A stretch of DNA of 42,504 nt, taken from NCBI GenBank assembly GCA_020718845.1, contig DYRG01000023.1, positions 1 to 42,504 of the forward strand, written 5' to 3'. Both the position numbers and the translations under genes were made by a program. Below, in pieces: positions 23,827 through 32,424 of this stretch; within the stretch, counting starts at the first letter, position 1, and every line of letters begins with the position of its first letter. The stretch comes from Thiomargarita sp. Its GTDB lineage: Bacteria > Pseudomonadota > Gammaproteobacteria > Beggiatoales > Beggiatoaceae. The notes under the pieces are model-generated. The model did not search any database, had not been told where the DNA came from, and saw only the letters and a list, made by a program, of their open reading frames with translations.

Positions 23827-26792
23827 AATATTGGTTTTTTTTAATTTTAGTTTTTAATATTCATGGAATATTTGCAGCAGATTTACCTCAAAAAGAAAGT
23901 GAAACACTTGAGGAAAAACAACAACATTGGCAGCAACAATTAGCGGGTTTTGAAAAACAAGGCAAAATTCCAGATAACGAATTGGAACAAGCAAGCAGTA
24001 ATGTTGATGATTATCAACTAAAAATCAAAAGATTTGTTTTAGATAAAGAACACGCGCATCAAGAAATGGAAGAAAGTAAAAAAGCCTTAACAGCTTTAAA
24101 AGAAAGTTTAGAGGAACTCAAAAAGCAATCCACTGATAAATCAGAAGATAATACTGCGGGAGTTGAAACCTTGCAAAATCAAATTAAACTTCAAGAAGAA
24201 CGATTTGATCGTGCAGAAAAATCTATTCCTGAAACAGAAAAAAACTTAAAAGAAATTACGGAGGAATTAAAAGTTGCTAAATTATGGCAAAAACAACTAA
24301 CTGAATTAAATCAAAAATTACAAAATCAAGATTTAGAAACTCGTAATAAAAATCTTGAGAAAGAATACACTGAATCAATTCAATTACTTCGTGCAAAATT
24401 AAGCAATCATTCCTCCAATAATATGATTGAAAAGAATTTTCTTGAAACTCAATTAATGAATTTTCAAGAACAAATTCAATTAAATAAACGTCAATTAGCA
24501 CTTTCAAAAATAACCAATCAATTACAAAGCATTAATACGCAGCTTTCTAAAGATGTTTCTCAAGTGTCTTTAGAACATTGGCAAGATATTATAAAAAATT
24601 TAGAAGAACATCAGCAAAAATTAAAAGCATTACAAAATATTTTACAAGAAAGATTAAATGTATTAATGCAAAATAGCAAATTAGCTGAAAATAGATTAGT
24701 AGGCTTCAATTTGTTTGGAAAAAATCAACAAATGGCAACCGAAGAAAAGAAACTTTTAGATGTTTTAATTACCAGTATTGATAATCAAAGCAAAACTGTT
24801 ATTGAATTAAGCAAATCGGTTGAAAATTATCATATAACAATTTCTAATATAATTAAAAATTTAATAAGTGAACGTCTATTTAAACAACGTCAATTGCCAG
24901 ATAATTTAAAAGGCTGGAAAAATCTATTAGATGAAGCGTTAGATGCGCCTGAAATTTTATGGAAACAAATTCAAAAAGCATTCTCAGATGGTTTATATGA
25001 TTTAAAACGTATGAGTGGAGGAAATTGGTTAATTTTTTCTATCTTTTCTCTCGTTATTTTATTGGTATTAAATTGGTTACAAAAATACATTCAAATCAAA
25101 ATTTTGAAATTATCTCATATTGAAACTGAAGAAAGAAGTTTCTTAGAAAATAATTTATTAGTCATGTTTAGATTGTTAAAAGGTAATTTAACGGGTTTGG
25201 CATTAAGTTGCATTTTAGTTGCTTTAATTTTTATTGCAAATTTTAATACATCAACCATTTTACTTGTTTTAAGTTTAACCATTATTTGGTTAGGAATTAA
25301 AATCCCCATTGATTTAGCTTGGGAATTATTAGTTTCTCATTGCATAAAAGAAGAATTTCGTGATGAACATTTATATCAACAGTTGCGTTGGATGTTTTTA
25401 TTAATTGGGATTTTTAGCAGCATTACAATTTTAATTCATATTTTAGAATTATCTCCTTTAATAAAAGAAATCAGTGATAGTATTTATATGGTGTTTCTAA
25501 TGATTACGGTTTTTCCATTATTACGGATTAGAAATATCTTTATTCGTGTAATGGGAGAAAAACAAGTTCGTCGCTATTGGATTCTTATTTTTAGTTTAAG
25601 CACGTTGCTATTCCCTCTGAGTGTGTTAGCAATGGGTATTTTGGGTGTAATTGGTTATGTTAATTTAGCGTGGAAAGTTGCTCATATTTTAACGTGGTTT
25701 GTGTTTGTTTTGACGGTTTGGTTAATCTTTAGAGGTTATGTTGGAGATATATTTGAATATTTTAAAGAACAAGCAAGAAATATGGGAGGAAATTATAATT
25801 TATTATGGGAACAAGATATTTTTCCTATTCTTTATCGAATAACGTTAGTTTCTTTGTTTTTTGTAATGTTATGGATATTACTCGAAGGTTTAAATATTGA
25901 TTGGATAGTTCTTTACAATTTCTTAAATTATCCAGTATTTGTTTTTGAAGATAGTACCATTAAAGTTGGCGGGATTATTTTCTCATTAATGGCGATTATA
26001 ACAGTGATTTGGTTAAGTAAATGGATGCGTCGTATTACTTATCGTTGGATTTACGTTAATATTGCTGATGTTGGTGTTAGAAATAGCTTATCCGCCTTTA
26101 CTCAATATACGATTGTTTTAATTGGATTTTTCATCGCATTACAATTAATAGGATTGAAATTAACAACCTTAACTGTTTTTGCTGGAGCATTAGGGGTTGG
26201 ATTAGGATTTGGATTACAAAATATTGCGAGCAATTTCATTAGTGGTTTGTTATTATTGGCAGAGCGTCCTTTAAAGGCTGGAGATATTGTTTCTATTGGT
26301 AATTATGAAGGTGAAGTTAAAAACATTGGAATTCGCTCTTTAATGATTACAACACCTGATAATAAAAATGTCATTATTCCTAATTCAGAATTGATTTCCC
26401 ATCCTTTTACAAACGCAACAAAAAATGATAACAAAATTCGATTTGTATTAGATATAGGAACATCTTATGAAAATAATCCATTAAAAGTCAGCGAAATTTT
26501 ATTAGAAACCTTATCAAAAATACCTAGTGTTTTAACTTCGCCACCGCCTAATGTTTTTCTTTCTAATTTTGGGGATTCAGCGGTAACTTTTAGATTACAA
26601 TATTATGTTGACTTTAAACATGGCAATAGTAACATCACTAAATCAGAAATATTATTTGCTGTGTGGGAAGCATTTCAAGCAAATAATATTTCAATGCCGT
26701 ATCCACAACGAGATATTCATATTCGCTCAATTCCTCCCGAATTTAAGAAGAAATTAGAAGATATTTGTCATGAACTTTCAAATCCAATGTAG
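23823..26792 (+). CDS. MscS-family mechanosensitive channel, MscK/MscM-like
   Basis: A 989-residue inner-membrane channel relieving osmotic pressure. A signal peptide (1-18) leads into a periplasmic coiled-coil domain (about 20-340, rich in Glu, Gln, Lys and Leu), as in MscK (KefA) and YbdG/YjeP-type large MscS proteins. About ten membrane helices span residues 400-810. The pore-lining helix contains GALGVGLGFGLQNIASNFISG (about 788-808), followed by the conserved beta domain ERPLKAGDIVSIGNYEGEV and IIPNSELISHPFTN. Start overlaps hemH by 4 bases; argJ starts 9 bases later. It is extremely AT-rich. No potassium-binding or RCK domain is visible. Confidence 0.92.
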   Translation: MKYWFFLILVFNIHGIFAADLPQKESETLEEKQQHWQQQLAGFEKQGKIPDNELEQASSNVDDYQLKIKRFVLDKEHAHQEMEESKKALTALKESLEELKKQSTDKSEDNTAGVETLQNQIKLQEERFDRAEKSIPETEKNLKEITEELKVAKLWQKQLTELNQKLQNQDLETRNKNLEKEYTESIQLLRAKLSNHSSNNMIEKNFLETQLMNFQEQIQLNKRQLALSKITNQLQSINTQLSKDVSQVSLEHWQDIIKNLEEHQQKLKALQNILQERLNVLMQNSKLAENRLVGFNLFGKNQQMATEEKKLLDVLITSIDNQSKTVIELSKSVENYHITISNIIKNLISERLFKQRQLPDNLKGWKNLLDEALDAPEILWKQIQKAFSDGLYDLKRMSGGNWLIFSIFSLVILLVLNWLQKYIQIKILKLSHIETEERSFLENNLLVMFRLLKGNLTGLALSCILVALIFIANFNTSTILLVLSLTIIWLGIKIPIDLAWELLVSHCIKEEFRDEHLYQQLRWMFLLIGIFSSITILIHILELSPLIKEISDSIYMVFLMITVFPLLRIRNIFIRVMGEKQVRRYWILIFSLSTLLFPLSVLAMGILGVIGYVNLAWKVAHILTWFVFVLTVWLIFRGYVGDIFEYFKEQARNMGGNYNLLWEQDIFPILYRITLVSLFFVMLWILLEGLNIDWIVLYNFLNYPVFVFEDSTIKVGGIIFSLMAIITVIWLSKWMRRITYRWIYVNIADVGVRNSLSAFTQYTIVLIGFFIALQLIGLKLTTLTVFAGALGVGLGFGLQNIASNFISGLLLLAERPLKAGDIVSIGNYEGEVKNIGIRSLMITTPDNKNVIIPNSELISHPFTNATKNDNKIRFVLDIGTSYENNPLKVSEILLETLSKIPSVLTSPPPNVFLSNFGDSAVTFRLQYYVDFKHGNSNITKSEILFAVWEAFQANNISMPYPQRDIHIRSIPPEFKKKLEDICHELSNPM

Positions 26793-26801
26793 AGAACTTT
26801 T

Positions 26802-28007
26802 ATGCCTGTTAATATGCCCGAACTAACTAAATTAAAACCCGTTTCTGGAGTGCGTTTAAATAGCATTTGTGCGGGGATTAAACGCACTGACCGAGATGAT
26901 GTAACTTTATTTGAATTTATTGAAGGAACAACTTGTGCGGCGGTGTTCACAAAAAATGCGTTTTGTGCTGCACCCGTAGAAATCGCAAAACAGCATTTGA
27001 CAGAAATCATGCCACGTTTCTGGTTAATTAATGCAGGGAATGCAAATGCGGGAACTGGAGAAAATGGATTACTCAATGCAAAACGGAGTTGTTCTTCGGT
27101 TTCTATTTTAGGAAAATGCGAGGAAAATCAAGTGCTTCCATTCTCAACAGGCGTTATTGGTCAACCATTACCTGTTGAGAAAATTGAAAGCATATTGCCT
27201 GATCTATTACATGGTTTAAAAGAGAACAATTGGTTAAAAGCCGCTCGTGCAATTATGACCACAGATACTGTTCCAAAAGGGATTTCTGTAGAAATCATCA
27301 TAAATGAGCAAAAAATAACTATTACAGGTATTTCAAAAGGGGCGGGAATGATTCGCCCAGATATGGCAACCATGTTAGCTTTTATTGCAACTGATGCAAA
27401 AATTGGGAGCAACTTATTGCAAAATTGTTTAAATAAAGCGGTAGAAAAAAGTTTTAATCGAATTACCATTGATGGTGATACTTCTACTAATGATGCGTGT
27501 GTTTTAGCAGCGACTGGAAAAAGCGTTGAATTTAATCAAGAAAATATTGCAACTTTTCAAATAGCATTAGAGCAAGTTTGTATTCATTTGGCGCAAAGCA
27601 TTGTGAGAGATGGTGAAGGAGCAACTAAATTTATCACCGTTGAAGTTTTACAAGGAAAAACTGAACAAGAATGCTTAAATGTAGCTTATACAATTGCGCA
27701 TTCGCCATTAGTGAAAACAGCCTTTTTTGCAAGCGATGCAAATTGGGGAAGAATTTTAGCCGCAGTGGGTAGAGCTGGCGTGAGCAATTTAGATTTGAAT
27801 GCGGTAGAAATTTATTTAGGCGATGTTTGTATTGTGAGAAATGGTGGATGTGATTTAGATTACACAGAGGAACAAGGACAGAAAGTAATGTCACAACCTG
27901 AAATTTTAGTACAAATTTGTTTGCATCGTGGAAATGCACAAACCCAAGTGTGGACTTGTGATTTTTCTTATGATTATGTGAAAATAAATGCAGAATACCG
28001 CACTTAA
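26802..28007 (+). CDS. argJ: Glutamate N-acetyltransferase / amino-acid acetyltransferase ArgJ
   Basis: Arginine biosynthesis: transfers acetyl from N-acetylornithine to glutamate. The 401-residue precursor self-cleaves before Thr190 in the KGAGMIRPDMATMLAF motif (179-194), the nucleophile of the beta chain. Oxyanion-hole residues appear in PFSTGVIGQPLP (113-124), and TIDGDTSTNDACVL is intact. The C-terminal SYDYVKINAEYRT is the family ending (expected terminal Asn/Thr region). It lies in a run of four closely spaced genes between the MscK-like channel and the hydrogenase maturation protease, with gaps of 9 and 18 bases. Ribosome site is weak (AGAGAA). Confidence 0.94.
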   Translation: MPVNMPELTKLKPVSGVRLNSICAGIKRTDRDDVTLFEFIEGTTCAAVFTKNAFCAAPVEIAKQHLTEIMPRFWLINAGNANAGTGENGLLNAKRSCSSVSILGKCEENQVLPFSTGVIGQPLPVEKIESILPDLLHGLKENNWLKAARAIMTTDTVPKGISVEIIINEQKITITGISKGAGMIRPDMATMLAFIATDAKIGSNLLQNCLNKAVEKSFNRITIDGDTSTNDACVLAATGKSVEFNQENIATFQIALEQVCIHLAQSIVRDGEGATKFITVEVLQGKTEQECLNVAYTIAHSPLVKTAFFASDANWGRILAAVGRAGVSNLDLNAVEIYLGDVCIVRNGGCDLDYTEEQGQKVMSQPEILVQICLHRGNAQTQVWTCDFSYDYVKINAEYRT

Positions 28008-28025
28008 CAACCTTGAGAAACATAC

Positions 28026-28511
28026 ATGAAAATTTTAGTGCTAGGAATTGGTAATTTAATATTACAAGATGAAGGGCTTGGAATTCAAGCAATTCAACAA
28101 TTACAAGCGCAATTTGAAATCCCGCCAGAAATAGAAATATTAGATGGAGGAACGTCAGGAATGGAGCTTTTAACGCCAATTTCTGATGCAGAGCAAATCA
28201 TTATTTTAGATGCGGTAAAAACTGGTAAGCCAGCGGGAACAATTGTTCGATTGGATAATGAGGAAATTCCTACCTTTTTTAGAACAAAAGTTTCTCCGCA
28301 TCAAATTGGTTTAGCGGATGTATTGGCGGCGGCGACTTTAACTGATTCAATGCCGCGTAATTTGGTGTTGTTTGGTGTTGAACCTTTAGAAATCGATTTG
28401 GGAATGGAACTATCTGTGCCAGTGGCTGAACAAATGCCGCGTTTAATTCAAATGATTGTGGATGAATTAAACGTCATGGGTGTAATATTAAAACTTAGAG
28501 GAAAAATGTAG
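28026..28511 (+). CDS. Hydrogenase maturation protease (HyaD/HupD family)
   Basis: Endopeptidase that removes the C-terminal tail of a [NiFe]-hydrogenase large subunit after nickel insertion. The 161 residues include GIGNLILQDEGLGIQAI (7-23) with the nickel-sensing Glu16, LDAV with Asp62 and SPHQIGLADVL with His92, matching the E/D/H triad of HybD. The motif DEGLG and the overall length are those of proteases serving membrane-bound group 1 enzymes rather than the HoxW type. No hydrogenase large subunit is present in this window, although hoxFUY lie 5.5 kb away on the other strand. It begins 18 bases after argJ. Confidence 0.9.
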   Translation: MKILVLGIGNLILQDEGLGIQAIQQLQAQFEIPPEIEILDGGTSGMELLTPISDAEQIIILDAVKTGKPAGTIVRLDNEEIPTFFRTKVSPHQIGLADVLAAATLTDSMPRNLVLFGVEPLEIDLGMELSVPVAEQMPRLIQMIVDELNVMGVILKLRGKM

Positions 28512-28559
28512 AGATATTATCTCAGAATACTTTCACTATTCTCAATAGGAAGATTACCA

Positions 28560-29585
28560 ATGAAATTTTTGAAGAAAATCGCAGTAAATAAAGTTAGCTT
28601 AGAAGCCTCAACTGCGTGTCAACTACGTTGCCCCGTTTGCCCGACCAGTCAAGGTAAAACATCAAAGAATATATGTGGTACAGGTTTTCTCCGTTTAGAA
28701 AACTTCAAAAGGTTTCTCAATCTGAATAAATCGATAAAAGAAATCGAGCTAGCAAATTGGGGTGAAGTATTCCTTAATCCACATTTGTCAAAAATTTTCG
28801 AATATGCCTATCAACAGAACGTGAGCATGACGATTACTACGGGAGCAAATTTGAATCATGTAACAGAAGAATGTTTGGAAGCATTAGTTAAATATAGGGT
28901 TAAAGAACTAGTGGTAGCTTTAGATGGTGCTAGCAATGAAACATACAGTATCTATAGGATTGGTGGCAACTTTGACAAAGTTATAGAAAATGTAAAAGCT
29001 ATAAATCAACTGAAACAGAAATACAATAGCAAAAGTCCAAAGTTGATATGGCAATATGTTGTTTTTGGGCATAATGAAAACGATATTATTAATGCTAAAC
29101 AACTTGCAAAGAATTTAAATATGGAATTTAGAGCTAAATTAAATGTTGTGCCTAATTATTCGCCAATACATAATACTGAAAAAGTATTAAAGGACGCGAA
29201 TATTAATTCAGTTAAAACAGAGGATGATTGGGGTATAGTAATGTGTAATCAATTGTGGGAATCACCTCAAATCAACTGGGATGGCAATATTCTAGGTTGT
29301 TGTCATAACAACTGGGCAACGTTTGGTGGTAATGTATTTGAGAAAAATTTGGATGAATGTCTTAACAGTGAACCAATGATATATGCGCGTGAAATGCTAA
29401 TGGGTCACGTTCCCGCACGAGAGGATATTCCATGCACTACTTGTGAATTTTTTGAAATAAGATTAAGAAACAAAAAGTGGCTCAATATGTACACAATTAA
29501 ACGTTCACGCATAGCAGAAAAATACCCATTTATTAGAAATTTGTTCCAAATTTTTAAACGCTTGGTTTTATTTAAACGTTATTAG
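28560..29585 (+). CDS. Radical SAM protein with SPASM domain
   Basis: A 341-residue radical S-adenosylmethionine enzyme. The N-terminal CxxxCxxC motif (C20, C24, C27 in ACQLRCPVCP) binds the catalytic [4Fe-4S] cluster, and LANWGEVFLNP and VVALDGAS follow the radical SAM barrel order. The C-terminal SPASM region has C229, C247, C248, C292 and C295 (MCNQL, GNILGCCHNNW, PCTTCEFF) for auxiliary clusters. The SPASM architecture occurs in peptide-modifying enzymes and in enzymes of surface polysaccharide or tungsten/hydrogenase-type loci, so the substrate is unknown; no precursor peptide gene was found next to it. AGGA precedes the ATG. Its end overlaps the convergent SLOG-SLATT gene by 14 bases. 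ATA and AGG codons are more frequent than in argJ, hinting at transfer. Confidence 0.85.
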   Translation: MKFLKKIAVNKVSLEASTACQLRCPVCPTSQGKTSKNICGTGFLRLENFKRFLNLNKSIKEIELANWGEVFLNPHLSKIFEYAYQQNVSMTITTGANLNHVTEECLEALVKYRVKELVVALDGASNETYSIYRIGGNFDKVIENVKAINQLKQKYNSKSPKLIWQYVVFGHNENDIINAKQLAKNLNMEFRAKLNVVPNYSPIHNTEKVLKDANINSVKTEDDWGIVMCNQLWESPQINWDGNILGCCHNNWATFGGNVFEKNLDECLNSEPMIYAREMLMGHVPAREDIPCTTCEFFEIRLRNKKWLNMYTIKRSRIAEKYPFIRNLFQIFKRLVLFKRY

Positions 29586-31521
29586 TTTTATCTGGTTTTT
29601 CTTCTATATTAGAAACATTATTTTTGAGTATTTTTTGCTGCTTTTCTTTTAAAGAAGAAAGAACATTTTGCATTTCTTGCATCCAATCGCTAAATTCACT
29701 ATTTAAAATCTGTTCAGTGCGCATAACCAAACTATCAATATTTGTTTGATCTTCTTGCGCAAAAGCGGGCAATGCAATCCACCATGTTTTCACATTATTC
29801 AATTCGAATGCTGCGCGATTGTATTTAATTAATGTTTTCTCAGTTTGTTGATATTCTAAATATGTTCCAAATGCGGCAACTAAAGAACTTGTTAATGCAA
29901 TCCAGATTTCCATTCCAAAAGCCGCTAATAACGTTCCAATTCCACCGACAATATAAATAGCCCATTGTAATTGCTTGAATTTTTTTTCTAGTTGTGACGT
30001 TTTTTTCACATAATAATTATATTGATCTTCTAAACGATAGCTCAAATATTGCTCAGGTGATAAACGACTAATACCATCATCATTACTTGCAATACAATTT
30101 AGAGGTGGAAGTGTGTTTTTATAAGATTGCAAAGCCGATGTATTAATATCAGTTTGTAACAATGAACTATTAATATCTTTTAATCTTTCTGCTAAACGTT
30201 CTTCTCGCGTGGGTTGTCCTTTTTCATTAGAGAAATAATGATCTGCACGCGCTCGATATTTGAAAATTTCACGCATCACAGATTGTGCACTTCCTCTCAA
30301 TAATAACCATTTTGCTCCCGTATTAAAACGATTTGCTGCCGCTAATAATGCCGTAATCATAATTGGTATAAAAATAATAAAACTACGTAATATTTCACTC
30401 ATAGTATGAAAAAAACTTTCTCCCCAAATAAACCAATGCTTTAATGTTAATTTAAAAGTTGCTTTCACTCCATTTTTTGGTTTATTTGTAGAAATGGTAT
30501 TTCCTATAATTAGTTTTTCTTCTGTATGTGTAGTTAAGGATTTCTCTTGCTTACCATATTCTTCAATTTCTTGTTTATAAATATTTGCCCGATCTAAATG
30601 ATGATCTAAGGAATTTTGTAATAAAGCCAACCCTGTTCCTATCACGCTGAGAAATAAAATGGCTAATTGAAGATGTCGGAAGTTCTTTTGGTGACGGCTT
30701 GCATTTTCATCATAAACTACAAAACGTTCCCATGCTTGTCTTAAAGTAGTATCACCGCGCAATAAACGTCTAATAAGTCTTTGTAGTTCAAGGATTTTTT
30801 TATCTAAAGTTCCCTCATTTTCAAATAAATAAAGTTTCCCATCTGCAATAATTTCTGCGTGCATGGGATTACTAATAAATTCGGGAGGATTTTGTTTCAA
30901 AGTTACTAACTCATTTGCTAAATAACCTGTTTGATTGAGAATAATGATTGGAAAACCTTGCCGCACACTATGTAAAACTTGCTCACAAGCAATATCATCA
31001 CCACCCACTAAAATAGTTAAAATAGGTAATTGATTTGAAAAATAATCAACAATTTTGTTAAAAATATCTTTATAATTCAATGTTTTATTATCAACAAAGA
31101 TAAAATGACTATGATTTGGTTCGAGTTTCTCTTTTTGATCCGCAAAAGCCGCATCACACACACCAATCAAAGGGGATTTATAGCGCCGATCTGCAACTCC
31201 TTTTCCTATTAACGCATTGATTTCATTAGAGATTCCGTTGTCAAGTAATGCCGCACCCAAATCCGCCGCCACTGCCGCGATGCTTCGACTAAACAATTGC
31301 GCCATTCGCCCATTCGTTTCTCCCTCCAAACATTGCGAACCCGCTAGATTAATCAATGCGTTAGAGGAAAAAAGATTCAAATTTTCAAATACCTGAGAAA
31401 TATCTTGCATTTCCTCTGTAATTTGCACCGTTTGCGCTTTACGATGATTTGAAAAGAAAATCGTTTGAATTGGTAAAGCTGGAGAAACCGTATTTGAATT
31501 GTTTGGAATAGGCACAATCAT
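29572..31521 (-). CDS. SLOG (LSDAT/TRPM-like) and tandem SLATT membrane effector protein
   Basis: A 649-residue membrane protein. Residues 55-235 form a Rossmann-like SLOG domain of the LSDAT (TRPM-associated) type: LAGSQCLEGETNG (59-71), ALIGKGVADRRYKSPLIGV, HFIFVDN and TILVGGDDIACEQVL (169-183). After it come two 2TM modules resembling SLATT_3 and SLATT_1 (DUF4231): the first spans WERFVVYDENAS with helices 283-303 and 379-397, the second LSYRLEDQYNYY with helices 519-556. In published comparative genomics SLOG domains are predicted nucleotide-ligand sensors and SLATT domains predicted pore-forming effectors of bacterial conflict systems. It is third in a row with a CHASE2-cyclase and galU, 18 bases behind galU, but has no good ribosome site. 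Neighbours otherwise are not defence genes. Confidence 0.8.
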   Translation of the reverse strand: MIVPIPNNSNTVSPALPIQTIFFSNHRKAQTVQITEEMQDISQVFENLNLFSSNALINLAGSQCLEGETNGRMAQLFSRSIAAVAADLGAALLDNGISNEINALIGKGVADRRYKSPLIGVCDAAFADQKEKLEPNHSHFIFVDNKTLNYKDIFNKIVDYFSNQLPILTILVGGDDIACEQVLHSVRQGFPIIILNQTGYLANELVTLKQNPPEFISNPMHAEIIADGKLYLFENEGTLDKKILELQRLIRRLLRGDTTLRQAWERFVVYDENASRHQKNFRHLQLAILFLSVIGTGLALLQNSLDHHLDRANIYKQEIEEYGKQEKSLTTHTEEKLIIGNTISTNKPKNGVKATFKLTLKHWFIWGESFFHTMSEILRSFIIFIPIMITALLAAANRFNTGAKWLLLRGSAQSVMREIFKYRARADHYFSNEKGQPTREERLAERLKDINSSLLQTDINTSALQSYKNTLPPLNCIASNDDGISRLSPEQYLSYRLEDQYNYYVKKTSQLEKKFKQLQWAIYIVGGIGTLLAAFGMEIWIALTSSLVAAFGTYLEYQQTEKTLIKYNRAAFELNNVKTWWIALPAFAQEDQTNIDSLVMRTEQILNSEFSDWMQEMQNVLSSLKEKQQKILKNNVSNIEEKPDKTNNV

Positions 31522-31539
31522 GGCTTTAAGTTTCTATAT

Positions 31540-32412
31540 TTAAAGAGTGGTATGTTTTAAGAAATCCCGAAAGGAAGTTGCAACCTCTGGGTGTTTCAAT
31601 GCGTAATCAACCGTTGCTTGCAAATAACCTAATTTGCTCCCGCAATCATAACGCCGTCCTTGAAATTCGTATGCTAAAACTCGACGATCTTTCAATAAAG
31701 CTGCAATGGCATCCGTTAATTGAATTTCTCCCCCAGCACCGCGAGGAATTTTCTCTAAATGCTCAAAAATTTCTGCACTTAACAAATAACGTCCGACCAC
31801 TGCTAAATTAGAAGGTGCAACTTCGGGTTTTGGTTTCTCAACAATGCTTTTAACGTCAAATACTCGATCATATAAATTGCTCGGTTCGACAATCCCGTAT
31901 TTATAAGATTCTTCTTGAGGAATTCTTTCGACCCCAATAATGCTACTTTGCTCACGCAAAAACAATTTCACCATTTGAGATAAACAAGGTACATTTTCTC
32001 CATCAATCAAATCATCCGCTAAAATCACTGCAAAAGGTTCATCACCAATCACTGGCTTTGCACATAAAACCGCATGACCTAATCCTAATGCTTCGGGTTG
32101 ACGAATATAAATACAAGAAATCTCTGGTGGCACAATCGAATGTACCATTTTTAAAAGCTCTTGTTTGCCACGTTGCTCTAATTCATGCTCTAATTCTGCA
32201 TTACGATCAAAATGGTCTTCAATGGCACGTTTGCTACTGCTTGTGACAAATACCATTTGGCGAATCCCCGCAGCAATAGCTTCTTCTACACCATATTGAA
32301 TTAAAGGCTTATCAACAATCGGGAGCATTTCTTTAGGGCTTGCTTTAGTGGCTGGCAAAAAGCGTGTTCCTAAACCAGCAACCGGAAAAACTGCTTTGCG
32401 AATTTGTTTCAT
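31540..32412 (-). CDS. galU: UTP-glucose-1-phosphate uridylyltransferase GalU
   Basis: Makes UDP-glucose for polysaccharides and lipopolysaccharide. The frame can be extended to a TTG at 32418, but the ATG at 32412 is preceded by AAGGG and gives the normal start [32 protein letters not shown] (nucleotide-binding signature within residues 8-32). Later landmarks are [17 protein letters not shown] (metal-binding Asp), VEKP (active-site Lys) and the closing [15 protein letters not shown]. The 290 residues equal the standard length. It starts 12 bases after the cyclase stop and is followed after 18 bases by the SLOG-SLATT gene. Confidence 0.95.
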   Translation of the reverse strand: MKQIRKAVFPVAGLGTRFLPATKASPKEMLPIVDKPLIQYGVEEAIAAGIRQMVFVTSSSKRAIEDHFDRNAELEHELEQRGKQELLKMVHSIVPPEISCIYIRQPEALGLGHAVLCAKPVIGDEPFAVILADDLIDGENVPCLSQMVKLFLREQSSIIGVERIPQEESYKYGIVEPSNLYDRVFDVKSIVEKPKPEVAPSNLAVVGRYLLSAEIFEHLEKIPRGAGGEIQLTDAIAALLKDRRVLAYEFQGRRYDCGSKLGYLQATVDYALKHPEVATSFRDFLKHTTL

Positions 32413-32424
32413 TTTCAAATACCC

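Noticed and set aside
27634-28179. 181-codon minus-strand ORF across argJ and the protease gene
   Set aside because: Leu/His/Phe-rich antisense shadow of two well-identified genes.
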